Shown here: in pieces, positions 34,901 to 45,357 of the stretch
How the letters are laid out: every line of letters starts with the position of its first letter
Numbering within the stretch: the stretch's first letter is position 1
Assembly (NCBI RefSeq): GCF_020616555.1
Contig: NZ_CP085173.1
Location: 4,914,001 to 4,978,000 of the forward strand
Length of the DNA stretch: 64,000 bases
From: Streptomyces longhuiensis
GTDB taxonomy: Bacteria > Actinomycetota > Actinomycetes > Streptomycetales > Streptomycetaceae
Reading direction: 5' to 3'
Made by a program: the position numbers and the translations under genes
The notes under the pieces: model-generated
Told to the model about the DNA's origin: nothing
Database searches by the model: none
Seen by the model: only the letters and a program-made list of their open reading frames with translations

Positions 34901-35421
34901 ATCAGGGGCAAGGTGCAGACGATGATCGCCGCGGACACCCAGTCCTCGGTGACGATGCGCGCGAGCACCGCCACGGGCACCACCACCGCGAGGCCCAACT
35001 GCGGCAGATAACGCGAGAAGTAGTCGTCGAGCGCGTCCACGCCCCGCGTCGCGAGCGCCACCAGGGAACCGGTCCGCTGCCCACTGAGCCACCCCGGGCC
35101 CAGCCGGAAGGCGCGCTCCAGGAGCCGTCCGCGCAGTTCCGACTTGACCGCCGCGCTGGCCCGGTGAGCGGCCAGCTCGGTCAGCCAGGAGACCAGGCCC
35201 CGCCCGGCCGCCACCAGCGCCAGCAGCAAGAGCGGTGTGCGCAGGGCGGAGACATCAAGGCCGTGCTCGAAGGCCCCCACCACCACTTCGGAGATGAGCA
35301 TCGCCTGAGCGATGACCAGGCCCGCCCCGGCCACGCCGAGGACCACCACCGCGATCAGGAAGAGGCGAGTGGCCCTGGCGTACCGGAGCAGACGCTGGTC
35401 GATCGGTTTCACGTGAAACAC
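31918..35421 (-). CDS. cydCD: Fused heterodimeric thiol-reductant ABC exporter CydCD
   Basis: 1167 residues joining CydD- and CydC-type halves, needed for assembly of cytochrome bd. Each half has six transmembrane helices and an ATPase: first Walker A GPSGVGKSTLL with LSAGQRQRLALARAF; second GPSGSGKTTLAQ with LSGGQRQRLALARAL, DEPAEHLD and ITHRM. The GTG start 35421 begins a perfect parS (GTG TTT CAC GTG AAA), giving MFHVK. It follows cydB by 18 bases. Exports glutathione/cysteine-like thiols in E. coli; a mycothiol-using actinomycete may differ. Confidence 0.95.
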   Translation of the reverse strand: MFHVKPIDQRLLRYARATRLFLIAVVVLGVAGAGLVIAQAMLISEVVVGAFEHGLDVSALRTPLLLLALVAAGRGLVSWLTELAAHRASAAVKSELRGRLLERAFRLGPGWLSGQRTGSLVALATRGVDALDDYFSRYLPQLGLAVVVPVAVLARIVTEDWVSAAIIVCTLPLIPVFMILIGWATQSHMDRQWQLLSRLSGHFLDVVAGLPTLKVFGRAKAQAESIRRITGEYRQATMRTLRIAFLSSFALELLSTLSVALVAVTIGMRLVHGDMDLYVGLVILVLAPEAYLPLRQVGAQYHAAAEGLAAAEEIFAVLETPVAPSGAGAVPAATGIAFDGVTVRYPGRSADAVSEADFEVAPGETVALVGPSGVGKSTLLSAALGFVRPQAGRVLVGGADLAGLDREAWHARVAWVPQRPQLYAGSIADNVRLARPDASPAEVEEALREAGAQDFVRALPDGADTLLGEDGAGLSAGQRQRLALARAFLADRPVVLLDEPTAALDGETEAGIVDAVRRLAAGRTVLLVVHRPALLAVADRVVRLDAPRSPAMAGEPAVRPVPPVQAAERPVSVEDGHASAPSGESRGSVLSRLRGATRARRGRLALALLLGALALGSAVGLMATSGWLISRASQQPPVMYLMVAVTATRAFGIGRACFRYGERVVSHDAVLRMLADTRVAVYRRLERLAPAGLRATRRGDLLSRLVSDVDALQDYWLRWLLPASAAAVVGAASVAFTAWMLPAAGAVLAVGLLFAGIGVPLLSGTVARRAERRLAPARGTLATRVAELLTGTAELTVAGALPARTAQAKAADSVLTRIASRAATATALGDGLTALITGLTVAGAALAGVQGVREGRLDGVQLAVVVLTPLAAFEAVMGLPLAVQYRQRVKKSAERVHEVLDAPDPVREPESPAQAPQDPFPLLVRGLAARHEGQGRDALHGVDLTLERGRRVAVVGPSGSGKTTLAQVLLRFLDAGEGTYTLAGQDAYGLEGDAVRRLVGLCAQDAHLFDSSVRENLLLAKKDATDDELREVLAAARLLEWADSLPDGLGTLVGEHGARLSGGQRQRLALARALLADFPVLVLDEPAEHLDLPTADALTADLLSATEGRTTLLITHRMAGLDAVDEVIVLDAGRVVQRGRYEDLLAVDGPLRALREREREAELLVAG
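35406..35419. other. parS site (exact), within the first codons of cydCD
   Basis: GTTTCACGTGAAAC matches the 14-bp Streptomyces ParB-binding consensus exactly. Confidence 0.9.
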
Positions 35422-35439
35422 ACCCTCGTCATCAGGGGC

Positions 35440-36444
35440 TCAGTGTGCGGCGTCGGCGATGTGCTGCGTGCCGATCCGCTTGCGGAACACCCAGTACGTC
35501 CACGACTGGTAGAGCAGCACGATGGGCGTCGCCACCGCCGCGCACCAGGTCATGATCTTCAGGGTGTAGGGGCTCGACGAGGCGTTGGTGACCGTGAGGC
35601 TCCAGTCCGGGTCGAGCGAAGACGGCATGACGTTCGGGAACAGCGTCAGGAAAAGCATCGCGACGGCTGCCGCGATCGTGATGCCGGACAGCGCGAACGA
35701 CCAGCCCTCACGCCCCGCCTTGATGGCGACGATGGCGCCGGCGAGGGCGGCCACCGTGACGATCATCGCGATCAGCGACGAGCTGTCGCCCTTGTCGGCC
35801 TGGGTCCAGATCAGGAAGGCGAGCGCGAAGGCCGCAGCCAACAGACCGAGGCCCAGCGCCATCTTCCGCGCCCGCACCCGGATGTCGCCCACCGTCTTGA
35901 GCGAGGCGAACACCGCGCCGTGGAAGGTGAACAGCGTCAGCGTCACCAGACCGCCGAGGATCGCGTACGGGTTGAGCAGGTCCCAGAAGCTGCCCACGAA
36001 CTCCTTGTGCGCGTCGATCTTCACGCCGCGCACGATGTTCCCGAAGGCCACGCCCCACAGCACGGCCGGGATCAGCGAGGTCCAGAAGATCGCGTGCTCC
36101 CAGTTGGTCTGCCACTTCTCCTCGGGCCGCTTCGCCCGGTACTCGAAGGCGACACCCCGCACGATCAGGCAGACCAGGATCATCAGGAGCGGCAGGTAGA
36201 AGCCCGAGAAAAGCGTCGCGTACCAGTCCGGGAAGGCGGCGAACGTCGCACCGCCGGCCGTGAGCAGCCACACCTCGTTGCCGTCCCAGACGGGTCCGAT
36301 GGTGTTGATCAGGACGCGCCGCTCGGTGCGTCCGCGGGCGAGCACCTTGGTCAGGACCCCGATCCCGAAGTCGAATCCCTCCAGGAAGAAGTAGCCGATC
36401 CACAGGACCGCTATGAGTACGAACCAGACGTCGTGAAGTTCCAT
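35440..36444 (-). CDS. cydB: Cytochrome bd oxidase subunit II
   Basis: 334 residues with eight to nine transmembrane segments. It begins MELHDVWFVLIAVLWIGYFFLEGFDFGIG, the conserved CydB N-terminus, followed by GPVWDGNEVWLLTAGGATFAAFP. Pairs with CydA to form the quinol oxidase working at low oxygen without proton pumping. ATG 36444 is preceded by GAGGAG. Twenty bases after cydA. Confidence 0.96.
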   Translation of the reverse strand: MELHDVWFVLIAVLWIGYFFLEGFDFGIGVLTKVLARGRTERRVLINTIGPVWDGNEVWLLTAGGATFAAFPDWYATLFSGFYLPLLMILVCLIVRGVAFEYRAKRPEEKWQTNWEHAIFWTSLIPAVLWGVAFGNIVRGVKIDAHKEFVGSFWDLLNPYAILGGLVTLTLFTFHGAVFASLKTVGDIRVRARKMALGLGLLAAAFALAFLIWTQADKGDSSSLIAMIVTVAALAGAIVAIKAGREGWSFALSGITIAAAVAMLFLTLFPNVMPSSLDPDWSLTVTNASSSPYTLKIMTWCAAVATPIVLLYQSWTYWVFRKRIGTQHIADAAH

Positions 36445-36464
36445 GCCTCAGCAGCTCCTCAGTC

Positions 36465-38012
36465 TCAGTACGAGAAGGCCATGGGCCGGTCGGCATCGGA
36501 AGCGTCACCGGAGTCCGCTCCGGATCCCGGGCCGCCGATCTTGGTGGGCGGGTTGAGGTCGGCCTCGGTGAGTTCGGGCGGTCCCTGCTTGATGTACTTG
36601 ACCATCAGCTTCACCTCGATGACGGCGAGCGCGGCGTAGACCAGCGCGAACACGATCAGGGAGGTGAGCACCTCGCCCTGCGAGACGCCGGGGGAGACCG
36701 CGTCCCTGGTCCTGAGCACGCCGTAGACCACCCACGGCTGGCGCCCTGTCTCGGTGAAGATCCAGCCCCAGGAGATGCCGACGATCGGGAAGATCAGCGT
36801 CCACTGGGCCAGGCGCCACCACCAGATGCCCAGCTTCGGCATCAGCTCCTTGTTCTTGGTGAGCATCAGCTTCGGCACTTCGTCCTCGCCGGTGCGGTGC
36901 TCCGGCGCCAGCCAGAACCTGCGGCGGGTGAGCCACAGACCCGCCGTGCACAGGGCCATCGAGACCCCACCGAAGCCGATCATCCAGCGGTACGACCAGT
37001 AGGCGGTGGGGATGTTGGGGCGGTAGTCACCGGGCCCGAACTTCTTCTGCTCCGCCTTGTTGATGTCGTTGATCCCGGGGATCTCGGCGTTGAAGTCGTT
37101 CTTGGCGAGGAAGGACAGCACGCCCGGGACTTCGACGGCCACCGTGTTGTGGCCCTTGGAGACATCGCCGTACGCGAAGATCGAGAACGGCGCCGGCTTC
37201 TCCGTGTCCCACAGCGCCTCCGCGGCCGACATCTTCATCGGCTGCTGCTCGTACATCACCTTGCCGAGCGTGTCCGCGCTGACGACAGTGAGGAGCGTGC
37301 CGACCATGGCCGTCACCAGGCCGAGGCGCAGCGACATCCGCATGGTGCGGATGTGCTGCTTCTTGCGCAGGTGGAAGATCGCTATGCCGGTCATGAACGC
37401 GCCGCCCACCAGGATGGACGCGCTGATCACATGCCAGAAGTTGACGAGCACCGTCTCCTGGAAGAGCACGGCGGCGAAGTCGGTCAGCTCGGCGCGCTTG
37501 GTGCCGTCCCGCTCCACGATCCGGTAGCCGACCGGATGCTGCATGAACGAGTTGGCGGCCATGATGAAGTACGCCGACAGGATCGTGCCGATGGACACCA
37601 GCCAGATCGTGGCGCAGTGCAGCTTCTTCGGGAGCTTGTCCCAGCCGAAGATCCACAGACCGATGAAGGTCGACTCGAAGAAGAAGGCGATCAGCGCCTC
37701 GAAGGCGAGCGGAGCGCCGAAGATGTCGCCGACGAAGCGCGAGTAGTCCGACCAGTTCATGCCGAACTGGAACTCCTGCACGATGCCGGTCACGACACCC
37801 ATGGCGATGTTGATCAGGAAGAGCTTGCCCCAGAACTTGGTCGCCCGGAGGTAGTGCTCCTTGCCCGTCCGCACCCAGGCCGTCTCGAGGATCGCCGTCA
37901 GCGCGGCGAGCGAGATGGTCAGGGGGACAAAAAGGAAGTGATAGACGGTCGTGATGCCGAACTGCCATCGCGCCAGAGTTTCCGGCGCCAGAGCCATCAA
38001 CGTCGGGTCCAC
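36465..38012 (-). CDS. cydA: Cytochrome bd oxidase subunit I
   Basis: 515 residues; GTG 38012 with AAGGAG spaced eight bases. It carries the quinol-oxidising and haem-binding residues: early RWQFGITTVYHFLFVPLTI (haem b595 His region), the short Q-loop region (about 250-330), and the GRQPW signature (TGRQPWVV) after WGWIFTE. Nine hydrophobic segments. First gene of cydA-cydB-cydCD and preceded by a Rex operator at 38094-38111. Length fits actinobacterial CydA. Confidence 0.96.
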   Translation of the reverse strand: MDPTLMALAPETLARWQFGITTVYHFLFVPLTISLAALTAILETAWVRTGKEHYLRATKFWGKLFLINIAMGVVTGIVQEFQFGMNWSDYSRFVGDIFGAPLAFEALIAFFFESTFIGLWIFGWDKLPKKLHCATIWLVSIGTILSAYFIMAANSFMQHPVGYRIVERDGTKRAELTDFAAVLFQETVLVNFWHVISASILVGGAFMTGIAIFHLRKKQHIRTMRMSLRLGLVTAMVGTLLTVVSADTLGKVMYEQQPMKMSAAEALWDTEKPAPFSIFAYGDVSKGHNTVAVEVPGVLSFLAKNDFNAEIPGINDINKAEQKKFGPGDYRPNIPTAYWSYRWMIGFGGVSMALCTAGLWLTRRRFWLAPEHRTGEDEVPKLMLTKNKELMPKLGIWWWRLAQWTLIFPIVGISWGWIFTETGRQPWVVYGVLRTRDAVSPGVSQGEVLTSLIVFALVYAALAVIEVKLMVKYIKQGPPELTEADLNPPTKIGGPGSGADSGDASDADRPMAFSY

Positions 38013-38093
38013 TGCGTCATCTCCTTAAGTCGCCGTGGTCCAGCGGCAATTTGCCCCTTTAATCCCACTGCTCTCCGGATCAACCGGGCACGC

Positions 38094-38111
38094 TTGTGAA
38101 AGCGTTCACAT
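38094..38111. promoter_or_regulatory. Rex operator (ROP) upstream of cydA
   Basis: TTGTGAAAGCGTTCACAT matches the Rex consensus TTGTGAANNNNTTCACAA at all but the last base. An extra TTCACAA follows at 38111-38117. In S. coelicolor, Rex represses cydABCD according to the NADH/NAD ratio. A possible -35 (TTGATC, 38078-38083) and -10 (TAAAGG, 38056-38061) on the minus strand lie downstream. Confidence 0.85.
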
Positions 38112-38148
38112 TCACAAGCATTATGTACTACCGGCTCAGGACAGCAGA

Positions 38149-38165
38149 AGGGGGGTCCCCCCTTA
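38149..38165 (-). terminator. Candidate terminator after hisC
   Basis: AAGGGGGG T CCCCCCTT hairpin in the hisC-cydA spacer, just beyond the hisC stop (38213) on the minus strand. Confidence 0.4.
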
Positions 38166-38212
38166 CTCCGGGGAACCCCCACCGCGCTCCAGAGCGGCCG
38201 CAGCCGCCGGGC

Positions 38213-39292
38213 CTACAGCTCCTTGCGGAACGCCGCCGCCGTGTTCAGGAAGACGTCGTTGGCCTCGGCCTCGGCGATCGTGGCCCGCATGCCCTCGCCG
38301 GCGAACGGCCGCACGACCACACCGGCCTGCTCACACGCCGCGGCGAAGTCCGCCGTGCGCTCCCCCAGCCGCAGCCACACGAAGTTCGCGTGTGTCTCCG
38401 GCACCGTCCAGCCCTGCGCCCGCAGCGCCTCGACCACACGGTTGCGCTCACACACCAGCGAGCCGACCCGGCCCAGCAGCTCGTCCTCGGCCCGCAGCGA
38501 GGCGACCGCCGCGTCCTGCGCGAGCTGGCTCACGCCGAACGGCACCGCCGTCTTGCGCAGCGCGGCCGCCACCGGCTCATGGGCGATGGCGAAGCCGACC
38601 CGCAGGCCCGCGAGCCCGTACGCCTTGGAGAACGTCCGCAGGACGGCGACATTCGGACGGTCCCGGTAGATCTGGACGCCGTCCGGCACCTCGGCGTCAC
38701 GGATGAACTCGCGGTACGCCTCGTCGAGCACGACCAGGACATCGCTCGGGACCCGGTCGAGGAACCGCTCGAGCTCGGCCCGGCGCACCACCGTTCCTGT
38801 CGGGTTGTTCGGGTTGCACACGAAGATCAGGCGCGTGCGGTCGGTGATCGCGTCGGCCATCGCGTCGAGGTCGTGGACCTCGCCGGACGTCAGCGGCACC
38901 TCCACCGCCTTGGCGCCGCTGATCTGCGTGATGATCGGGTACGCCTCGAAGGACCGCCAGGCGTACATGACCTCGTCACCGGGGCCACTGGTCGCCTGGA
39001 GCAGCTGCTGCGCGACCCCGACCGAGCCGGTGCCCGTGGCCAGGTGCGTGACCGGCACCGCGAATCGTTCCGCCAGCTCGTTCATCAGCCCGGTGCAGGC
39101 CATGTCCGGGTAGCGGTTGAAGGAACCGGCCGCCGCGACGGCACTCTCCATCACGCCGGGAAGCGGCGGATAGGGGTTCTCGTTCGAGGAAAGCTTGTAC
39201 GCCACCGGCCCCCCGGCCGCGGCAGCCTTGCCCGGCTTGTAGGTGGGAATACCCTCCAGCTCGGCACGCAGCTTGGGGCTCGTCTCGCTCAC
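38213..39292 (-). CDS. hisC: Histidinol-phosphate/aromatic aminotransferase
   Basis: 359 residues from GTG 39292, chosen for GAGGAGGAC seven bases upstream. A fold-type I PLP enzyme: [38 protein letters not shown] and the Schiff-base Lys in [11 protein letters not shown]. It matches HisC-type enzymes; Streptomyces has more than one, so this paralogue could serve aromatic amino acids. It is outside the his operon. Divergent from the LacI gene. Confidence 0.88.
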   Translation of the reverse strand: MSETSPKLRAELEGIPTYKPGKAAAAGGPVAYKLSSNENPYPPLPGVMESAVAAAGSFNRYPDMACTGLMNELAERFAVPVTHLATGTGSVGVAQQLLQATSGPGDEVMYAWRSFEAYPIITQISGAKAVEVPLTSGEVHDLDAMADAITDRTRLIFVCNPNNPTGTVVRRAELERFLDRVPSDVLVVLDEAYREFIRDAEVPDGVQIYRDRPNVAVLRTFSKAYGLAGLRVGFAIAHEPVAAALRKTAVPFGVSQLAQDAAVASLRAEDELLGRVGSLVCERNRVVEALRAQGWTVPETHANFVWLRLGERTADFAAACEQAGVVVRPFAGEGMRATIAEAEANDVFLNTAAAFRKEL

Positions 39293-39652
39293 CGCAGTCC
39301 TCCTCGCGACCACCATTTCAATACTGCTCACCTTAAGAGGATTCGCGGCAGACCCCAATGGCCCCGGGCCCCCGACATCCCGGGTGGTCCTCCGACACCA
39401 CCCCTGACGACGGCCGCGGCCCTCCCGAAGGCGTACGGAGGAGGGGGAGCGCTCCCTTGCACGGCGCACGCCGGTAGCTCGCGCCGTGGCGCGCATCCCC
39501 CGTGAAGGTGAGTTGAGACCTACTCGCAACATCGCCGACTTGGCAGGCCCATGCGCGCCGACAAGTGACGTCCCAGCGTCGATACCCTCAACTTCCTTGA
39601 TTTCCAAGGTCATTGACTCTGTCACGCCATGCAGAAACGTGCCTGTCAACGC

Positions 39653-39664
39653 GTGCATATGCAC
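39653..39664. promoter_or_regulatory. Candidate LacI-type operator
   Basis: Perfect 12-bp palindrome GTGCATATGCAC, 41 bases before the LacI-type start and ahead of TACTAT. Centre-symmetric operators are usual for this family; autoregulation is inference. Confidence 0.35.
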
Positions 39665-39689
39665 TCACGCCACCCCGCCACATGAGCCC

Positions 39690-39695
39690 TACTAT
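39690..39695 (+). promoter_or_regulatory. Candidate -10 (TACTAT) of the LacI-family gene
   Basis: TACTAT ends nine bases before ATG 39705, pointing to a very short leader. Confidence 0.4.
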
Positions 39696-39704
39696 CGGCT
39701 CGCC

Positions 39705-40817
39705 ATGACAGCAGCAGGGAAGCACCAGGTGAGCAGGGCGGAGACCACCCGCCGGGGCACCCGGCAGGTGCGGGCGGGCATCAGAGACGTTGCCGCCGCC
39801 GCCGGGGTCTCCATCACGACTGTCTCCGATGCGCTCAACGGTAAGGGCCGGCTCCCGGACGCCACCCGACGCCATGTCCGCGAGGTCGCCGACCGGTTGG
39901 GCTATCGCCCCTCCGCGGCGGCCCGAACGCTCCGTACCGGAAAGTCGGGCCTCATCGGCCTGACCGTCACGACCTACGGGGATGAACCTTTCACCTTCAC
40001 CGAATTCGCGTACTTCGCGGAAATGGCGAGAGCCGCCACCTCGGCGGCGCTCGCCCGCGGGTACGCCTTAGTCATCCTGCCCGCCACCTCACGCCACGAC
40101 GTGTGGTCCAACGTCGCTCTCGACGGCACCGTCGTCATCGACCCGTCCGACCACGACCCGGTGGTCACCGAGCTGGTCCGCCAGGGCCTGCCCGTCGTCT
40201 CCGACGGGCGCCCCGCCGGCACGCTCCCCGTCACCGCCTGGGTCGACAACGACCACGAGGCCGCCGTCCTCGGCATCCTCGACCACCTCGCCGCCGCGGG
40301 GGCCCGCCGCATCGGACTGCTCACCGGCACGACCACGGACACGTACACCCATCTGTCCACCTCCGCGTACCTGCACTGGTGCGAGCGGATCGGACAGGAA
40401 CCCGTGTACGAGTCTTATCCCGCGCACGACCCGTGCGCGGGGGCCGTCGCCGCCGACCGGCTCCTGGCCCGCCCCGACCGGCCCGACGCCGTGTACGGAC
40501 TCTTCGACCCCAACGGCACGGACCTGCTCGCCGCCGCCCGCCGGTACGGCCTGCGCGTCCCCGAGGACCTGCTGCTCGTCTGCTGCAGCGAATCGACCGT
40601 CTACGCCACCACGGAACCGCCCATCACGACCCTCTCGCTCAAGCCGCGGCAGATCGGCACCGCGGTCGTCCAGCTCCTGATCGACGCCATCGAAGGGGTT
40701 GAATCGGACCGGACGGTCGAGCAGGTGATACCGACGGAACTCATCGTCCGGACCTCGTCCCAGCGCCGTCCGCCCCGCACGACGGTCAGCCCGCCCCGCT
40801 CCCCGGGACAGGGCTGA
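39705..40817 (+). CDS. LacI family transcriptional regulator with a TTA codon
   Basis: 370 residues from ATG 39705. N-terminal HTH IRDVAAAAGVSITTVSDALNGK (about 27-48), hinge RPSAAARTLRTGKSG, then a periplasmic-binding-protein-like sensor domain (about 85-350). Codon 122 is TTA (40068-40070), so translation should depend on the bldA tRNA, which in Streptomyces rises during development. Ligand unknown. Terminator 40826-40857. Confidence 0.9.
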   Translation: MTAAGKHQVSRAETTRRGTRQVRAGIRDVAAAAGVSITTVSDALNGKGRLPDATRRHVREVADRLGYRPSAAARTLRTGKSGLIGLTVTTYGDEPFTFTEFAYFAEMARAATSAALARGYALVILPATSRHDVWSNVALDGTVVIDPSDHDPVVTELVRQGLPVVSDGRPAGTLPVTAWVDNDHEAAVLGILDHLAAAGARRIGLLTGTTTDTYTHLSTSAYLHWCERIGQEPVYESYPAHDPCAGAVAADRLLARPDRPDAVYGLFDPNGTDLLAAARRYGLRVPEDLLLVCCSESTVYATTEPPITTLSLKPRQIGTAVVQLLIDAIEGVESDRTVEQVIPTELIVRTSSQRRPPRTTVSPPRSPGQG

Positions 40818-40825
40818 ACGACGGC

Positions 40826-40857
40826 TTCCGGGTGGTCAACCCGAAGACCACCCGGAA
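40826..40857 (+). terminator. Terminator after the LacI regulator
   Basis: Perfect 12-bp stem TTCCGGGTGGTC / GACCACCCGGAA with an 8-base loop. Confidence 0.75.
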
Positions 40858-41035
40858 AAGCCCGTACCAATTCGGGAGAAAAGCATGGTGAACAGCCGCT
40901 CGAATCCGATTCACCACCCCTGGTGCATCACACAGCGCGAGCCGCATTCCTATGATGGGCGCACGACACCGCGGGCCGCTGCGACCAGGCAGTCCGATCG
41001 GATGCAGAGGCGGCGCAATGGTGGTGGAGGGGTCG

Positions 41036-42202
41036 ATGACTCAGGGGGCCGGTCAGGGACCCGAGGTGCGCACGGCGACGCTGCGCGACTTCCGCGTTCC
41101 CGCGTACGTCCATGACGTACCGGCGAACATCGACGAGCCCGGCCACGACCCCGCTCCGCCCGCCCCTGCGGTGCCCCCGCGGGCGGAACCGGATCCCGCG
41201 TACCAGGGGCCGTCGCTCTCGCAGCTCTCCTACCCGGAGCCGGCGCCTCAGGACCCCGCGTTCGACCAGCCCGAGGGGTACACGCCCACTCAGCGCGACC
41301 TGCCGGTCATCAACCGCGGTGACACGGTCCAGGTGCAGATCGACACCGAGCCGGCACCCCGTCCCACCGACGGACTCGGCCCGCTGTACGTCGTCGGCGA
41401 CGTACACGGCTACCTCGACGAACTGATCGCGGCCCTGTACGAGCAGGGACTCATCGACGCCGAGGGCAACTGGTCGGCGGGCACCGCCCGGCTCTGGTTC
41501 CTCGGCGACTTCACCGACCGCGGACCCGACGGCATCGGTGTCATCGACCTCGTGATGCGGCTGTCCGCGGAGGCCGCGGCCGCCGGCGGCTACTGCAAGG
41601 CCCTCATGGGCAACCACGAACTGCTCCTGCTCGGCGCCAAGCGCTTCGGCGACACCCCGGTCAACTCGGGCGCCGGCACCGCCACTTTCCAGGCGGCCTG
41701 GCTGCTCAACGGCGGCCAGAAGTCGGACATGGACCGTCTGCAGGACGTCCATCTGCAGTGGATGTCCCGGCTCGACGCCATCGAGCTGGAGGACGACCAC
41801 CTCCTGATGCACTCCGACACGACCGCGTACCTCGACTACGGCGACTCGATCGAGGCGGTCAACGACACGGTCCGCGAGACCCTCACGCGCAACGACGCGG
41901 ACGAGTGCTGGGACCTGTTCCGCAAATTCACCAAGCGCTTCGCGTTCCGTGACGAATCCGGACCCGAAGCCGTGCGCGAGCTTCTCGACGCCTACGGCGG
42001 CACTCGCGTCGTCCACGGCCACAGCCCCATCCCGTACCTCCTCGGCGAGGTCGGTACCGAGGACGCGGCGGACGGATCCGAGGACAGCCGTCCGCAGATC
42101 GAGGGACCGCATGTGTACGCGGGCGGGCTCGCGATCGCGATGGACGGCGGAGTGACCATGGCCGGAAAGCTGCTGGTCCAGCAACTCCCCATGGATAGCT
42201 AG
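41036..42202 (+). CDS. Metallophosphoesterase (PPP-type phosphatase) family protein
   Basis: 388 residues from ATG 41036, chosen for GGAGGGG just upstream. A Pro-rich N-terminus of about 95 residues precedes the catalytic domain with GDVHGYLDE, GDFTDRGPDG, GNHELLLLG, and GHSPIP, the full dimetal set of PPP-type serine/threonine phosphatases such as ApaH-like enzymes. Substrate unknown: phosphoprotein or dinucleotide. A TATGAT -10-like box lies at 40951-40956. Confidence 0.9.
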   Translation: MTQGAGQGPEVRTATLRDFRVPAYVHDVPANIDEPGHDPAPPAPAVPPRAEPDPAYQGPSLSQLSYPEPAPQDPAFDQPEGYTPTQRDLPVINRGDTVQVQIDTEPAPRPTDGLGPLYVVGDVHGYLDELIAALYEQGLIDAEGNWSAGTARLWFLGDFTDRGPDGIGVIDLVMRLSAEAAAAGGYCKALMGNHELLLLGAKRFGDTPVNSGAGTATFQAAWLLNGGQKSDMDRLQDVHLQWMSRLDAIELEDDHLLMHSDTTAYLDYGDSIEAVNDTVRETLTRNDADECWDLFRKFTKRFAFRDESGPEAVRELLDAYGGTRVVHGHSPIPYLLGEVGTEDAADGSEDSRPQIEGPHVYAGGLAIAMDGGVTMAGKLLVQQLPMDS

Positions 42203-42391
42203 GCGTTCCCCGGGCAGGCGCACGGAACGGGGGCTCAGTCCGGCCACCGGGCCGAATTCGGGAAACCCCCTGTCACCGCGTGCCGTCGCCGCTCTACCAT
42301 CGGCTTATCCGTAGCAGGCTCCCCTCCGTTTCTGCCCGACGGCTCGTAACCATGCGAGCCCCCAAGCCCTACGGAGCATCGGGGGATGCAC

Positions 42392-43258
42392 ATGAACAGC
42401 GCTCCGCACCTGCTGAACGAGGACCGCCCCGAGTTCGAGCGGATCCTCGATGAAGCGCTGCGTACCGCACCGGACCGCCCTGATCTCGCCGCAGTGGGCC
42501 AGCGGCTCAACCCCGAACAACTGCGCACCATGGCGCTCAACGCCACCGCGCTGATCACGGCCGCCGCAGCGACCGAGTACCAGAACTACGTGAAGGTCCG
42601 TTCCGACCTGCGCGCCTCGCCCCGGCCCGTACGTCCGCTGCGCGAGGGAGGAAGCGCGGCGGAGTCCGGCGGCGGAGCGATCGGCCTGGCCGCCACTGTG
42701 GGTGAGGTGGCGGAGACCACCGGCGCCGGCGTCATAGCCGTCGTCGCGGTGCTCGCCCCCGTGCTCGCCGGGACGGCTGCCGCGATCTTCCTGCTCGTCG
42801 GCTACATCCTGAAGATGCTCGATCCGGAACCGGCGTTCGCCCAGACCCTGTTGACGGCAGGCTGGGTGTTCGGCGCGCTCACGGCGGCGGGGATTCTTGT
42901 CGCCGGCGTGGGCCTGCTGCTCACCGCTCTGCGCAACGGCGCGACGTCCTTGCAGGCCGGCGCGCACAACGAGTCGAACGAGGAGGTGGACCGGGCCAGG
43001 GAAGCCTGGTGCCTGGTGCTCCTGGAGCGCGGCATCCTGCCGTTCCTCCGGGAGGCCCTCGCGGAACCACCGCCGGCGCCCGCCAACCGCGGGGGCGTCC
43101 CCGGAACCGCGGGCCGCATGCCGCATCTCGGGTACAACAGGCCCGGGTTCAGCAGCCCGGGCACCGACAGCGGCTCCCCTGCGGCCCCGCGCCCGACGTA
43201 CTCGAGCCCGGACTTCACGAGCCCCGACTTCGGAGGCCCGGACCACAAGCCGGACTAG
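42392..43258 (+). CDS. Hypothetical membrane protein with two transmembrane segments
   Basis: 288 residues from ATG 42392 (spaced from CGGGGG); ATG 42386 is the alternative. The N-terminal ~60 residues are helical, two transmembrane helices follow (about 117-140 and 155-178), then a cytosolic stretch and a Pro/Ser/Gly-rich tail with repeated SPDF. No family recognised. It follows the phosphatase gene by 190 bases in the same direction. Confidence 0.7.
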   Translation: MNSAPHLLNEDRPEFERILDEALRTAPDRPDLAAVGQRLNPEQLRTMALNATALITAAAATEYQNYVKVRSDLRASPRPVRPLREGGSAAESGGGAIGLAATVGEVAETTGAGVIAVVAVLAPVLAGTAAAIFLLVGYILKMLDPEPAFAQTLLTAGWVFGALTAAGILVAGVGLLLTALRNGATSLQAGAHNESNEEVDRAREAWCLVLLERGILPFLREALAEPPPAPANRGGVPGTAGRMPHLGYNRPGFSSPGTDSGSPAAPRPTYSSPDFTSPDFGGPDHKPD

Positions 43259-43287
43259 GGGCTGCCAGGACTCGGTCCCGGAACACC

Positions 43288-43322
43288 CTGTCCACCGGCC
43301 GCGAGAGGCGACCGGTGGACAG
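43288..43322. terminator. Bidirectional terminator between membrane protein and thiC
   Basis: CTGTCCACCGG / CCGGTGGACAG, a perfect 11-bp stem with a 13-base loop, between convergent stops at 43258 and 43353. Confidence 0.7.
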
Positions 43323-43352
43323 CGCGCGGCGCCCGCGTGAGCGCGGGTGAGG

Positions 43353-45283
<1,931 letters not shown>

Positions 45284-45357
45284 AAGGTGCCCCCACGCTA
45301 GCGTCATTTCTGGCGTGCTGAACAGAGGGCCCCTGCCGTTCTTGCGATGATCGGGCG

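Larger units (their letters stand above)
39293..39704. other. Divergent spacer hisC / LacI regulator
   Basis: 412 bases without a convincing gene. Contains the hisC ribosome site, a GGGAGCGCTCCC palindrome (39445-39456), a GTGCATATGCAC palindrome (39653-39664) that could be a LacI-type operator, and the -10 TACTAT (39690-39695). Confidence 0.5.

Noticed and set aside
31858..36639. A 1593-codon open frame on the plus strand opposite cydCD and cydB
   Set aside because: It is antisense to two genes with complete family motifs; its translation is low-complexity and Arg/Gly/Glu-rich, an artefact of high GC codon bias.
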